Source: CALZJC01 sp041574955
Lineage (GTDB): Bacteria > Acidobacteriota > Thermoanaerobaculia > Multivoradales > JAHEKO01
DNA: 35,868 nucleotides
NCBI GenBank assembly: GCA_041574955.1
Contig: JBFGNS010000026.1
Location: 1 to 35,868, forward strand
Reading direction: 5' to 3'
Every line of letters starts with the position of its first letter. Position 1 is the stretch's first letter. A program made the position numbers and the translations under genes. Shown here one piece after another: positions 21,068 to 28,083 of the stretch. Below the pieces are notes generated by a model that saw only the letters and a list, made by a program, of their open reading frames with translations, was not told where the DNA came from and searched no databases.

Positions 21068-22837
21068 GTGCAGAACCTCGAGATCGCGCGCAGGCTCCAC
21101 CAGGTGGCCGATCTGCTCGAGATCGACGGCGCCAACCCGTTCCGCGTGCGCGCCTACCGCAACGCGGCGCGGACGGTGGGCGCCCACGCGGTCGAGATGC
21201 GCAAGCTGGTGGCCGATGGGACCGATCTCACCCGGCTCCCGGGGATCGGCAAGGAGATGGCCAACCACATCCGCGAGCTGGTGGAGGAGGGCGAGCTGTC
21301 GATCCTCGGCAAGCTGGCCGAGCGGGTGCCGCTGACCCTGGTCGAAGTGATGGAGCTGCCGGGAGTCGGCCCCAAGAAGGCCGCACGGCTGTGGCGCGAG
21401 CTCGAGGTGACCACCGTCGAGCAGCTGGCCGGGGCCGCCGAGAGCGGCGAGGTGGCGGAGCTCGACGGGTTCGGCGAGCGCAGCCAGGAGAAGCTCCTGA
21501 CCGCCGTCCGGCGGCGGCGGGGCGGCGAGCGCCGCATCCGGCTGGGCGATGCCGACAAGCTCATCGAGCCGCTGCTCGAGGCACTGCGCGCCGCGCCTGG
21601 GGTCGAGCGGCTGACGGTTGCCGGCAGCCTCAGGCGGCGCGTCGAGACGGTGGGCGACGTCGATCTGCTGGCGGTGTCGGACGAGCCCGAGACGGTGATG
21701 GAGCGGTTCACCGGCTTCGCGGGCGCCGACAGCACCGAGATGTCGGGTCCGACCCGCGGCCGGATCGCCCTCGGCTCGGGGCTCGAGGTGGATCTGCGGG
21801 TGCTGCCGCGGGAGAGCTACGGCGCCGCGCTGGTCTACTTCACCGGCTCCAAGGAGCACAACATCAAGTTGAGGCAGCGGGCGATGGCGCGCGGCCTGCG
21901 GCTGTCGGAGTACGGCCTGTTCCGCGAGGACGAGGCTGACCAGAAGACCGCCGGCGAAGCGGGGCAGGAGCCCGACCCGCTCGCCGGCGAGCGGATCGCC
22001 GGCGCCGAGGAGGAAGAGGTCTACGCCGCACTCGAGCTGCCGTGGATCCCGCCCGAGCTGCGCGAGGACCGCGGCGAGCTCGGTGCCGCCGAGCGCGGCG
22101 AGCTGCCCGAGCTGGTGACCCTCGACGATCTGCGCGGTGACCTCCAGATGCACACCAACTGGTCGGACGGCCGCAACACCATCGCCGAGATGGTGGCGGC
22201 GTGCGCCGAGCGCGGCTACGACTACCTGGCGCTCACCGACCACAGCCCCAGCCTGGCGATGACCGGCGGCCTCGATGCGCGGCGGCTGCGGCTGCAGGCG
22301 CGCGAGATCGCCAAGGTGCAGGAGCGGCACCCCGGCATCCGGATCCTGCGCAGCCAGGAGGTGGACATCCTCGCCGACGGCTCGCTCGACCAGGACGACG
22401 AGGCGCTCGCCGAGCTCGACCTGGTGGTGGTGGCGATCCACTCGCACCTGCAGCTGCCGGCGGCGCGGCAGACCGCGCGGCTGCTCAAGGCGCTCGAGCA
22501 CCCGCTGGTCAACGTGCTGGCGCACCCCACCGCGCGGCTCATTGGCAAGCGGCGGGCGGTGGCGGTGGAGATCGACGAGCTGCTGCACTGCGCGCTCGAC
22601 AACGACGTCGCGGTCGAGCTCAACGCCAACCCCAACCGGCTCGACCTGCGCGACACCCACCTGATGCGGGCGCGCGAGCTGGGGGTGCCGGTGGTGATCT
22701 CGACCGACGCCCACCGCGTCGGCCAGCTCGACCTGATGCGCTACGGCGTCGAGCAGGCGCGCCGCGCCTGGTTGACCGCCCGGGACGTCCTCAACACCCT
22801 GCCGGTGGAGAAGCTGCTGGCCCGGCTCGGCCGCTAG
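21068..22837 (+). CDS. polX: DNA polymerase/3'-5' exonuclease of the X family with PHP domain
   Basis: A 589-residue protein with the full bacterial PolX layout. There is an N-terminal 8-kDa-like helical domain (1-60) and helix-hairpin-helix motifs (LPGIGKEMANHI, LPGVGPKKAARL). The nucleotidyltransferase core carries VAGSLRRRVETVGDVDLLAV, with the two metal-binding Asp, and EVDLRVL with the third; YFTGSKEHNIKLRQRAM belongs to the thumb region. The PHP domain starts at about 358 with DLQMHTNWSDG and continues with ALTDHSPS, VDILADG, VAIHSHLQL, VLAHPTARL and STDAHRVGQL, the metal ligands of the exonuclease. It fills short gaps in base-excision repair. The start is a GTG. Confidence 0.95.
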   Translation: MQNLEIARRLHQVADLLEIDGANPFRVRAYRNAARTVGAHAVEMRKLVADGTDLTRLPGIGKEMANHIRELVEEGELSILGKLAERVPLTLVEVMELPGVGPKKAARLWRELEVTTVEQLAGAAESGEVAELDGFGERSQEKLLTAVRRRRGGERRIRLGDADKLIEPLLEALRAAPGVERLTVAGSLRRRVETVGDVDLLAVSDEPETVMERFTGFAGADSTEMSGPTRGRIALGSGLEVDLRVLPRESYGAALVYFTGSKEHNIKLRQRAMARGLRLSEYGLFREDEADQKTAGEAGQEPDPLAGERIAGAEEEEVYAALELPWIPPELREDRGELGAAERGELPELVTLDDLRGDLQMHTNWSDGRNTIAEMVAACAERGYDYLALTDHSPSLAMTGGLDARRLRLQAREIAKVQERHPGIRILRSQEVDILADGSLDQDDEALAELDLVVVAIHSHLQLPAARQTARLLKALEHPLVNVLAHPTARLIGKRRAVAVEIDELLHCALDNDVAVELNANPNRLDLRDTHLMRARELGVPVVISTDAHRVGQLDLMRYGVEQARRAWLTARDVLNTLPVEKLLARLGR

Positions 22838-22847
22838 CCGCAGCCTC

Positions 22848-22853
22848 TATAAT
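22848..22853 (+). promoter_or_regulatory. TATAAT -10 hexamer upstream of the aldolase gene
   Basis: A perfect TATAAT 26 bases before the ATG at 22880, in the short gap after polX. No -35 is recognisable, and no Shine-Dalgarno follows. Confidence 0.45.
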
Positions 22854-22879
22854 CGCCACCGGCGTCCGCCGCCGCTCCC

Positions 22880-23566
22880 ATGCCCCAGGAAGGCGTCATC
22901 AAGTTCCGCGCCGAGCACCGGCCCGCGCCGCTGGCCGAGGCGCGCTACGGCGAGCTGGCGTGCAAGCTGATCGCCTGGCGCGAGATCCTCGGGCTGACCG
23001 GGCTGGTGGGCCGCGACCCGCAGCGCTACGAGGGGTTCGGCTACGGCAACATCTCGGCCCGGGTCGGGCCGCCCGGCTCGCCGTACGGCCGGCGCGCCTT
23101 TTTGATCACCGGCACTCAGACCGCCGGCCGCCGCTGCGTCGGGCTGGCCGACTTCGCGCTCATCGAGCGGTACGACTACCGCCGCAACCGGGTGTGGAGC
23201 CAGGGCCCCAGCGGGCCGTCGTCGGAGACCATGACGCACGCCGCGATCTACGACGCCAGCCCGGCGATCCGCTGCGTGCTGCACGCCCACAGCCCGGTGG
23301 TGTGGCGGCGGGCACGGCAGCTCGGGCTGCCCACCACCGATGCGGCGATCCCGTACGGCACGCCCGAGATGGCGCTGGCGGTGCGCCGCATCTGCGAGAG
23401 CGGTCTGGCGCCCGAGCGGCGCATCCTGGCGATGGGCGGCCACGAGGACGGCATCGTCTCGTTCGGCCGATCGCCCGAGGAGGCGGGAGAGGTGCTGCTC
23501 GGCTGGCTGGCGCGGGCCTACGAGGCGCAGTGCGGCGAGGACGGCCTGGGCCTGTGCAGCTCCTGA
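22880..23566 (+). CDS. Class II aldolase/adducin-family protein
   Basis: A 228-residue protein. GFGYGNISARV is the phosphate-binding loop region of fuculose-1-phosphate-aldolase-like enzymes. SSETMTHAAIYDASPAIRCVLHAHSPVVW holds the catalytic Glu and the HxH zinc ligands, and MGGHEDGIVSFG the third His. The family cleaves or epimerises sugar phosphates or related short carbon chains; the exact substrate cannot be told. The N-terminus (EGVIKFRAEHRPAPL) resembles a subgroup whose members often stand alone. The gene converges on the TPR/VCBS gene with 25 bases between stops. Confidence 0.8.
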   Translation: MPQEGVIKFRAEHRPAPLAEARYGELACKLIAWREILGLTGLVGRDPQRYEGFGYGNISARVGPPGSPYGRRAFLITGTQTAGRRCVGLADFALIERYDYRRNRVWSQGPSGPSSETMTHAAIYDASPAIRCVLHAHSPVVWRRARQLGLPTTDAAIPYGTPEMALAVRRICESGLAPERRILAMGGHEDGIVSFGRSPEEAGEVLLGWLARAYEAQCGEDGLGLCSS

Positions 23567-23591
23567 CCCTGCCGGACGCTGGGACCGGGCG

Positions 23592-26500
23592 CTACCTGTC
23601 GCCGCCGACCTGGCGGGTCAGCCAGCGCTCGCGGTAGCGCGCCAGCTCTGGGCTGTCGGGGTAGCTCTCGCCCGGGCCGTACGGGTAGCCGGTCATGGCG
23701 CCGAACGGCAGCGGCTCGACCTGCTCGGCCTGCCAGGTGTTGCGGTCGGCGTCCTTGTCCCAGCCGAAGCTCTCGAGCAGCACGGTGCGCCGCCAGCCGT
23801 CGGGTGGCGGCGGCAGGCGGGAGGTGTCGAAGTCGAGCGCCATCTCGTCGCCGGGTCCGAGGATCACCAGCCGGTCGTCGAGCTCGGCCAGCAGCTCGCC
23901 GACCTCGCCGAAGCGGGTGTAGCGGCCGGCGAACGGCAGCCAGGGCGACTCGCTCCGCACCCGGTGGTAGTCGAACCGGTGCGGTGCGTTGGGCGCCTCG
24001 CGCACCGGCGCCGAGAAGCCGCGGTAGCGCAGCTCGGCCGAGCTCGGCAGCAGGCGCGCGGTCACCCGCGGCTCGTCGTCGGCCGGGCGCACCGTCCAGG
24101 CGATCCGGTCCCAGTGCAGCCACTGGTTGGAGACGATCCGCAGCCGGTGGGCGCCGGCCGGCAGCGGCGGCGTGTCGACCACCATGGTCTTGGTCTTGCC
24201 GGCCGGGAACCCCATGTCGGGTACCAGCGGCTGCCAGCCGTCGGCGGTCTCCACCTCGAGCACCGTCGGCACCGGCGGCAGGTCGCGGCGCTGCGCCACC
24301 GCCAGGTTGAGGCTGGCGTCGGCCGGGAAGATCCAGCCGTCGAGATGGAGCCGCACCGGCGCCGCCGGCGCTTCTCCCAGGTCGAACACGAAGCTCCACG
24401 GCTCGGCGGCGACGCCCTGGTAGCGGCTCGGACGCCAGCCGTCGGCGTAGATCTCGTCGCGCGCCGCGACCCGCGCGGTGACGTCGCGCCCGGCGGCATC
24501 GACCGCCGCCGCCAGCGGCCGCAGGTCGCGGCTCGCCAGGACGGCGTCGGGCATCCGCCTGCCGGGCACCACCCGCAGGTTGCTGGCCACCTCGACCCCC
24601 TCCGGGTGGTCCACCACCCACAGCCTCACGCGGTCGAAGAACGCCGCCTCCCACAGCTCCTCGGTGACCCGTAGCCGGTAGACGCCGTCGACCGCGTGCG
24701 CCCCCTCGACCACCACCAGCTCGTCGGGGTCGGCTCCCGCCCACACGCCCTCCGCCACCGGCAGACCGGCGGGGGCGCCCCACAGCAGGTCGGTGACGAA
24801 GCGGAACCGCTCGCCGTCCCAGGCGTAGAGGAACGGGCAGCTTCCCTTGAGCAGCTGCTCCTCGACGATCCGCTGATCGCCGCGCGGCGCCAGCCGGTTC
24901 TGCGGCACGCCGTTGGTCCACACCACCCGCAGCAGGTCCGCCGCCGGCAGCCGGCCGAGGCCGAAGTGCACCACGTCGGAGGCGGCCTCGCGGAACTGGT
25001 AGGCGGTGCCGGCCTTGACCTCCACCCACGAGCCCAGGCCGAACACGTTGTTCTTGCTGTTGCCCTTGTCGAGGCCGCGCAGCTGCACCGCCAGCCAGTG
25101 GTTGCGGTTGCCGCCCCGGTTGTCGAGCCGGTAGAGACCTCCCGCCGCCGCCAGCGCCAGGTCGAGGTCGCCGTCGCCGTCCAGGTCGCGCGCGGTGAGA
25201 CCGAGACCGCCCGGCGGGGCTCCCGTCAGCCCAACCAGCTCGAAGCCGCCGGCCGGCTTCTGGCGCAGCACCGCCAGCGCCCGCGGGCCGGCCAGCGCCA
25301 GATCGAGGCGGCCGTCGTTGTCGGCGTCGAAGGCGGTGACCGCCGTGAAGCGTGCGCTCGAGCGCAGGTCGCCGGCCGGCTTCCAGGGAGCGAACCGCCC
25401 GCCCTGGTTGTGCCACACGGCGACCCCGTCGCCGGCCACGATCAGCTCCGGCAGGCCGTCGTTGTCGAGGTCGGCCGCCGCCAGCGCCAGCGCTCGCGCG
25501 GCCTCGAAGCCGCCGGTGCGCGGGGCGAAGCGGCCCTGCCGCAGGTTGTCGAGCCAGACCGTGCCGCCGCCGTGCGCCACCACCAGGTCGACGTCGCCGT
25601 CGCGGTCCAGGTCGCTCGCCACCAGGTCCCGCACCTCGCGCCAGGCTCCGCCCGGCAGGGCCTTGGCGCCCACCTCGGAGAGCGGGCCGTCGAGCGCGTT
25701 GCGGTAGAGCTGGCCCGACCCGGCGCGGCCGCCGGCGAGCGCCAGGTCGAGGTCGCCCTCGATGTCGAAGTCGAGCACCGCCACCGCGGTGGCGCCGGCG
25801 CGCTCGAGCCCGAACGCGGCGGTCGCCTCGCTGAAGCCGCCGGTCTCGGAGCCGCGCCAGACCAGCAGCTTGTCGGCGCCCCAGCCGAGCAGGTCGAGGT
25901 GGCCGTCGTTGTCGAGGTCGGCGGCAGTGAGGTGTCGGACGCCCGCCGCCGGCAGCCGCGCCGGCTCACCGCCCGCCAGCCGCACTTCGAGGCGCGGCGA
26001 CTCGCCCGCCGACAGCCAGGCCAGGTCGGCGCTGCCGTCGGCGTTGAAATCGCCGGCGGCGACGCCGCCCGTGGCCGGCTCGGGGGCCAGCCGCTCGGCT
26101 TCGAAGCTCACCGTCACCGGCTCCCCGAAGGCCGCCGGGCGAGGCTCGCCGGCCAGCCGCAACAGCGGGTCTCCCTGGATGCCGACGTCGAGCTCGCGCT
26201 GGCTGCCCCGGTACATCGCGGTGATCTTGAGGACGTTCTCGAGCCGCAGGGCCGGCACCCGCACCGCCGCCGTGTCGCCGGCCTCGAGACCGGTGAGGAT
26301 CTCCTCGAGCAGGCCCTGCGCCGCCTCGGGCGCCTGCCAGACCAGCTCTCGCAGTCGCAGGAAGGCGGCGGTGGCGCCGGCCCGGTCGCCGTCGCGGATC
26401 GCCCGCTGCCCGAGCTGGAGCATGACCAGGAGGTTCTCGGGCCGCAGCCGGGCGAGCCGCTCGAGCGCCTGGCCGACGTCCTCGTCGGAGGCCAGGGTGC

Positions 26501-26921
26501 CCGCCTGGCGCAGGTAGGCGTACTGGATCAACGGATCGTCGGGCGCCAGCGCGGCGGCCTCGCGCAGCAGCTCGAGCGAACGGTCGGGCTGCCCGGCCCA
26601 CTGCCGGATCTCGGCCTCGACCGCGATCAGGTCGGCGCGCCCCGGAGCCAGCGTGTGGGCGCGCGCGATCGCCTCGAGCGCCGGCTCGAACTGCTGCTGG
26701 CGCAGCAGGGCGATGGCCAGGTTGGCGTGCGGCAGCGGGTCGCCGGGCACCAGCCGGGCCAGCTCGGCGAACGCCTCCTGGGCTTTCGAGGGCTGCTCGT
26801 TCTCGAGCTCGGCGATGCCGAGGTTGCGCAGCTTGACGGCCTGCTCGGGGACGGTGGCGGCCGCGCTCAGGCAGGCGGCCGCGGCGACGGAGATCAACAA
26901 CAAAGTGCGCCGGCGGCTCAT
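23592..26921 (-). CDS. Secreted TPR plus VCBS/FG-GAP repeat protein, ASPIC/UnbV-like
   Basis: A 1109-residue protein with a signal peptide (RRRTLLLISVAAAACLSAAA). TPR-like helices (about 28-225) are followed by a beta-propeller with Ca-binding FG-GAP/VCBS motifs: DFNADGSADL, DLDNDGHLDL, DFDIEGDLDL, DLDRDGDVDL, DLDNDGLPEL, DADNDGRLDL and DLDGDGDLDL. The stretch GGNRNHWLAVQLRG with FGLGSWVEVKAG, VVHFGLGR and LLRVVWTNGVPQN is the ASPIC/UnbV module. The C-terminal 420 residues are beta-rich and carry RIVSNQWLHWDRIAW. It is probably on the cell surface or in the periplasm, binding polymers or proteins; no catalytic site is evident. A TAGAAT hexamer 6 bases before the ATG suggests a leaderless message. 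Confidence 0.85.
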   Translation of the reverse strand: MSRRRTLLLISVAAAACLSAAATVPEQAVKLRNLGIAELENEQPSKAQEAFAELARLVPGDPLPHANLAIALLRQQQFEPALEAIARAHTLAPGRADLIAVEAEIRQWAGQPDRSLELLREAAALAPDDPLIQYAYLRQAGTLASDEDVGQALERLARLRPENLLVMLQLGQRAIRDGDRAGATAAFLRLRELVWQAPEAAQGLLEEILTGLEAGDTAAVRVPALRLENVLKITAMYRGSQRELDVGIQGDPLLRLAGEPRPAAFGEPVTVSFEAERLAPEPATGGVAAGDFNADGSADLAWLSAGESPRLEVRLAGGEPARLPAAGVRHLTAADLDNDGHLDLLGWGADKLLVWRGSETGGFSEATAAFGLERAGATAVAVLDFDIEGDLDLALAGGRAGSGQLYRNALDGPLSEVGAKALPGGAWREVRDLVASDLDRDGDVDLVVAHGGGTVWLDNLRQGRFAPRTGGFEAARALALAAADLDNDGLPELIVAGDGVAVWHNQGGRFAPWKPAGDLRSSARFTAVTAFDADNDGRLDLALAGPRALAVLRQKPAGGFELVGLTGAPPGGLGLTARDLDGDGDLDLALAAAGGLYRLDNRGGNRNHWLAVQLRGLDKGNSKNNVFGLGSWVEVKAGTAYQFREAASDVVHFGLGRLPAADLLRVVWTNGVPQNRLAPRGDQRIVEEQLLKGSCPFLYAWDGERFRFVTDLLWGAPAGLPVAEGVWAGADPDELVVVEGAHAVDGVYRLRVTEELWEAAFFDRVRLWVVDHPEGVEVASNLRVVPGRRMPDAVLASRDLRPLAAAVDAAGRDVTARVAARDEIYADGWRPSRYQGVAAEPWSFVFDLGEAPAAPVRLHLDGWIFPADASLNLAVAQRRDLPPVPTVLEVETADGWQPLVPDMGFPAGKTKTMVVDTPPLPAGAHRLRIVSNQWLHWDRIAWTVRPADDEPRVTARLLPSSAELRYRGFSAPVREAPNAPHRFDYHRVRSESPWLPFAGRYTRFGEVGELLAELDDRLVILGPGDEMALDFDTSRLPPPPDGWRRTVLLESFGWDKDADRNTWQAEQVEPLPFGAMTGYPYGPGESYPDSPELARYRERWLTRQVGGDR

Positions 26922-26927
26922 GGGCCG

Positions 26928-26933
26928 ATTCTA
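26928..26933 (-). promoter_or_regulatory. TAGAAT -10 hexamer 6 bases before the TPR/VCBS gene
   Basis: TAGAAT on the minus strand, 6 bases (CGGCCC) before the ATG at 26921, with no Shine-Dalgarno between. It predicts transcription starting at the A of the ATG. Confidence 0.45.
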
Positions 26934-26965
26934 CCGGGGCCGGGCGCGTGTCGGTGCCCCAGTTT

Positions 26966-27022
26966 CGACTCTCCGGTCATGACCTCCAGGCCCGACTCTC
27001 GAGTCCCGACTCTCCGGTCGTG
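26966..27022. repeat. Short direct repeat CGACTCTCCGGTC(A/G)TG
   Basis: Copies at 26966-26981 and 27007-27022 differ at one base, with a partial copy between them (CGACTCTC at 26993-27000) that also forms the dyad GACTC-TC-GAGTC (26994-27005). The copies lie in the 257-base gap between the divergent TPR/VCBS and moaB genes, which otherwise shows only the two -10-like hexamers. Confidence 0.5.
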
Positions 27023-27164
27023 CCCCCTCGGCGACCTTCAGCTCACGACCGATCCCGACGACCGGTGAGCCGGGCCAGCTCGTCACGCCAGGCGCTCACC
27101 CGGACGGCGGTCGAGCGGTAGCGCGGCTTGCCGATCTCCCGGGCTCAGCCGCGAGGCCGCGTGC

Positions 27165-27170
27165 TACGCT
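27165..27170 (+). promoter_or_regulatory. TACGCT -10-like hexamer 8 bases before moaB
   Basis: TACGCT with 8 bases to the ATG at 27179 and no Shine-Dalgarno; same apparent leaderless geometry as other genes in the window. Confidence 0.3.
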
Positions 27171-27178
27171 GACGGCGG

Positions 27179-27697
27179 ATGGAGCCGCCGGACGAGCACC
27201 GCGCCTACGGTCCCGACCATCTCGGCTTCGCCGCCCTGACGGTGAGCGACAGCCGGACGCCGGCGGACGACGGCAGCGGCGAGCTGATCGAGCGGCTGGT
27301 CACCGCAGGCGGCCACCGCCTGGTGGAGCGGCGGATCGTCGCCGACGAGCTGGCGGCGGTGCGGGCGGCGGCGACCGAGCTGCTGCGGCGTGACGAGGTG
27401 GACGTGGTGGTGCTGTCGGGCGGCACCGGAATGGCCCCACGCGACCTGACGCTCGAGGCGGTGCGGCCGCTGTTCGAGCGCCGGGTGGAGGGGTTCGGCG
27501 AGCTGTTCCGGATGCTGTCGTGGGAGCAGGTGGGGGCGGCCGCGATGCTCAGCCGCGCCGACGCCGGCACCGTCGGGGGCAAGGCGGTGTTCGCCCTGCC
27601 GGGCTCGCCCAAGGCCGTCGAGCTGGCGATGGCGCGGTTGGTGCTGCCCGAGGCCGGGCACCTGCTGGGTCAGGCGCGGCGCGCGCGCGACGTCTGA
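27179..27697 (+). CDS. moaB: Molybdenum cofactor biosynthesis protein MoaB/Mog family
   Basis: A 172-residue protein of the molybdopterin-adenylyltransferase fold: FAALTVSDSRTPADDGSGELI (molybdopterin-binding start), VDVVVLSGGTGMAPRDLTLEAV with the canonical SGGTG...RD motif, and VFALPGSPKAVELAM. It adenylylates molybdopterin before Mo insertion. NapA, about 9 kb away, needs this cofactor, so the functional link is direct even though the genes are not in one operon. The start at 27179 has no ribosome site. The length is usual for the family. MoaB and MogA cannot be separated by sequence reading alone. Confidence 0.9.
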   Translation: MEPPDEHRAYGPDHLGFAALTVSDSRTPADDGSGELIERLVTAGGHRLVERRIVADELAAVRAAATELLRRDEVDVVVLSGGTGMAPRDLTLEAVRPLFERRVEGFGELFRMLSWEQVGAAAMLSRADAGTVGGKAVFALPGSPKAVELAMARLVLPEAGHLLGQARRARDV

Positions 27698-27701
27698 GCG
27701 C

Positions 27702-27734
27702 CGCGGCAAGCGTCTACCGACGCCGCTTGCCGCG
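27702..27734. terminator. Bidirectional hairpin between moaB and the GlsB-like gene
   Basis: CGCGGCAAGC (27702-27711) pairs perfectly with GCTTGCCGCG (27725-27734) over 10 bp, loop 13 bases. It lies at the meeting point of two convergent genes and covers the last Lys/Arg codons and stop of the minus-strand gene. There is no U-run, so termination efficiency is uncertain. Confidence 0.5.
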
Positions 27735-27986
27735 CACCAGCCGCAGCACGAAGAGCAGCACGAAAGCGCCGGCCGTGGCGGTGAGCAGGGTCGGCAGGTT
27801 GGGCCCGGAGACCCCGCCGAAGCCGACGTAGCTGGCCAGGATGCCGCCGATGAAGGCGCCCGCCACGCCGATGACCACGGTCATCAGGCAGCCGCCCGGG
27901 TCCTTGCCCGGCATGAAGAACTTGGCCAGCGCGCCGGCCAGCAGGCCGACGAGGATCCACGATACCGGTCCCATCACCTCGAACAT
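27714..27986 (-). CDS. GlsB/YeaQ/YmgE-family small membrane protein
   Basis: A 90-residue protein from the ATG at 27986, chosen for GGAGG 5 bases upstream. It has three hydrophobic segments rich in Gly: WILVGLLAGALAKFF, MTVVIGVAGAFIGGILASYVGFGG and TATAGAFVLLFVLRLV. PGKDPGGCLMTVVIGVAGAFIGG is the family signature (transglycosylase-associated protein, stress-inducible inner-membrane protein). Its biochemical role is not known. It ends in a basic tail (RGKRRR). It lies between two hairpins, so it is probably a single-gene unit. Confidence 0.85.
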   Translation of the reverse strand: MFEVMGPVSWILVGLLAGALAKFFMPGKDPGGCLMTVVIGVAGAFIGGILASYVGFGGVSGPNLPTLLTATAGAFVLLFVLRLVRGKRRR

Positions 27987-28020
27987 GAGCGCCTCCGTTG
28001 AAATCAAAACGCCAGGGTAT

Positions 28021-28052
28021 CGCACCCGGACCGCGGCTGCGGTCCGGGTGCG
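28021..28052. terminator. Strong 14-bp hairpin downstream of the PKD-repeat gene
   Basis: CGCACCCGGACCGC (28021-28034) pairs perfectly with GCGGTCCGGGTGCG (28039-28052) around a GGCT loop. It lies about 30 bases after the PKD gene stop on the minus strand, and a TTTTGATTTC stretch follows about 10 bases later. It probably ends PKD transcription and insulates the GlsB-like gene. Confidence 0.6.
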
Positions 28053-28083
28053 TGGGTGAGAGCCCTGGTGCCGCGTGGGCGGC

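Noticed and set aside
24696..27068. A 790-codon plus-strand frame
   Set aside because: Antisense to the TPR/VCBS protein; low-complexity Arg/Glu/Val composition and no domain.
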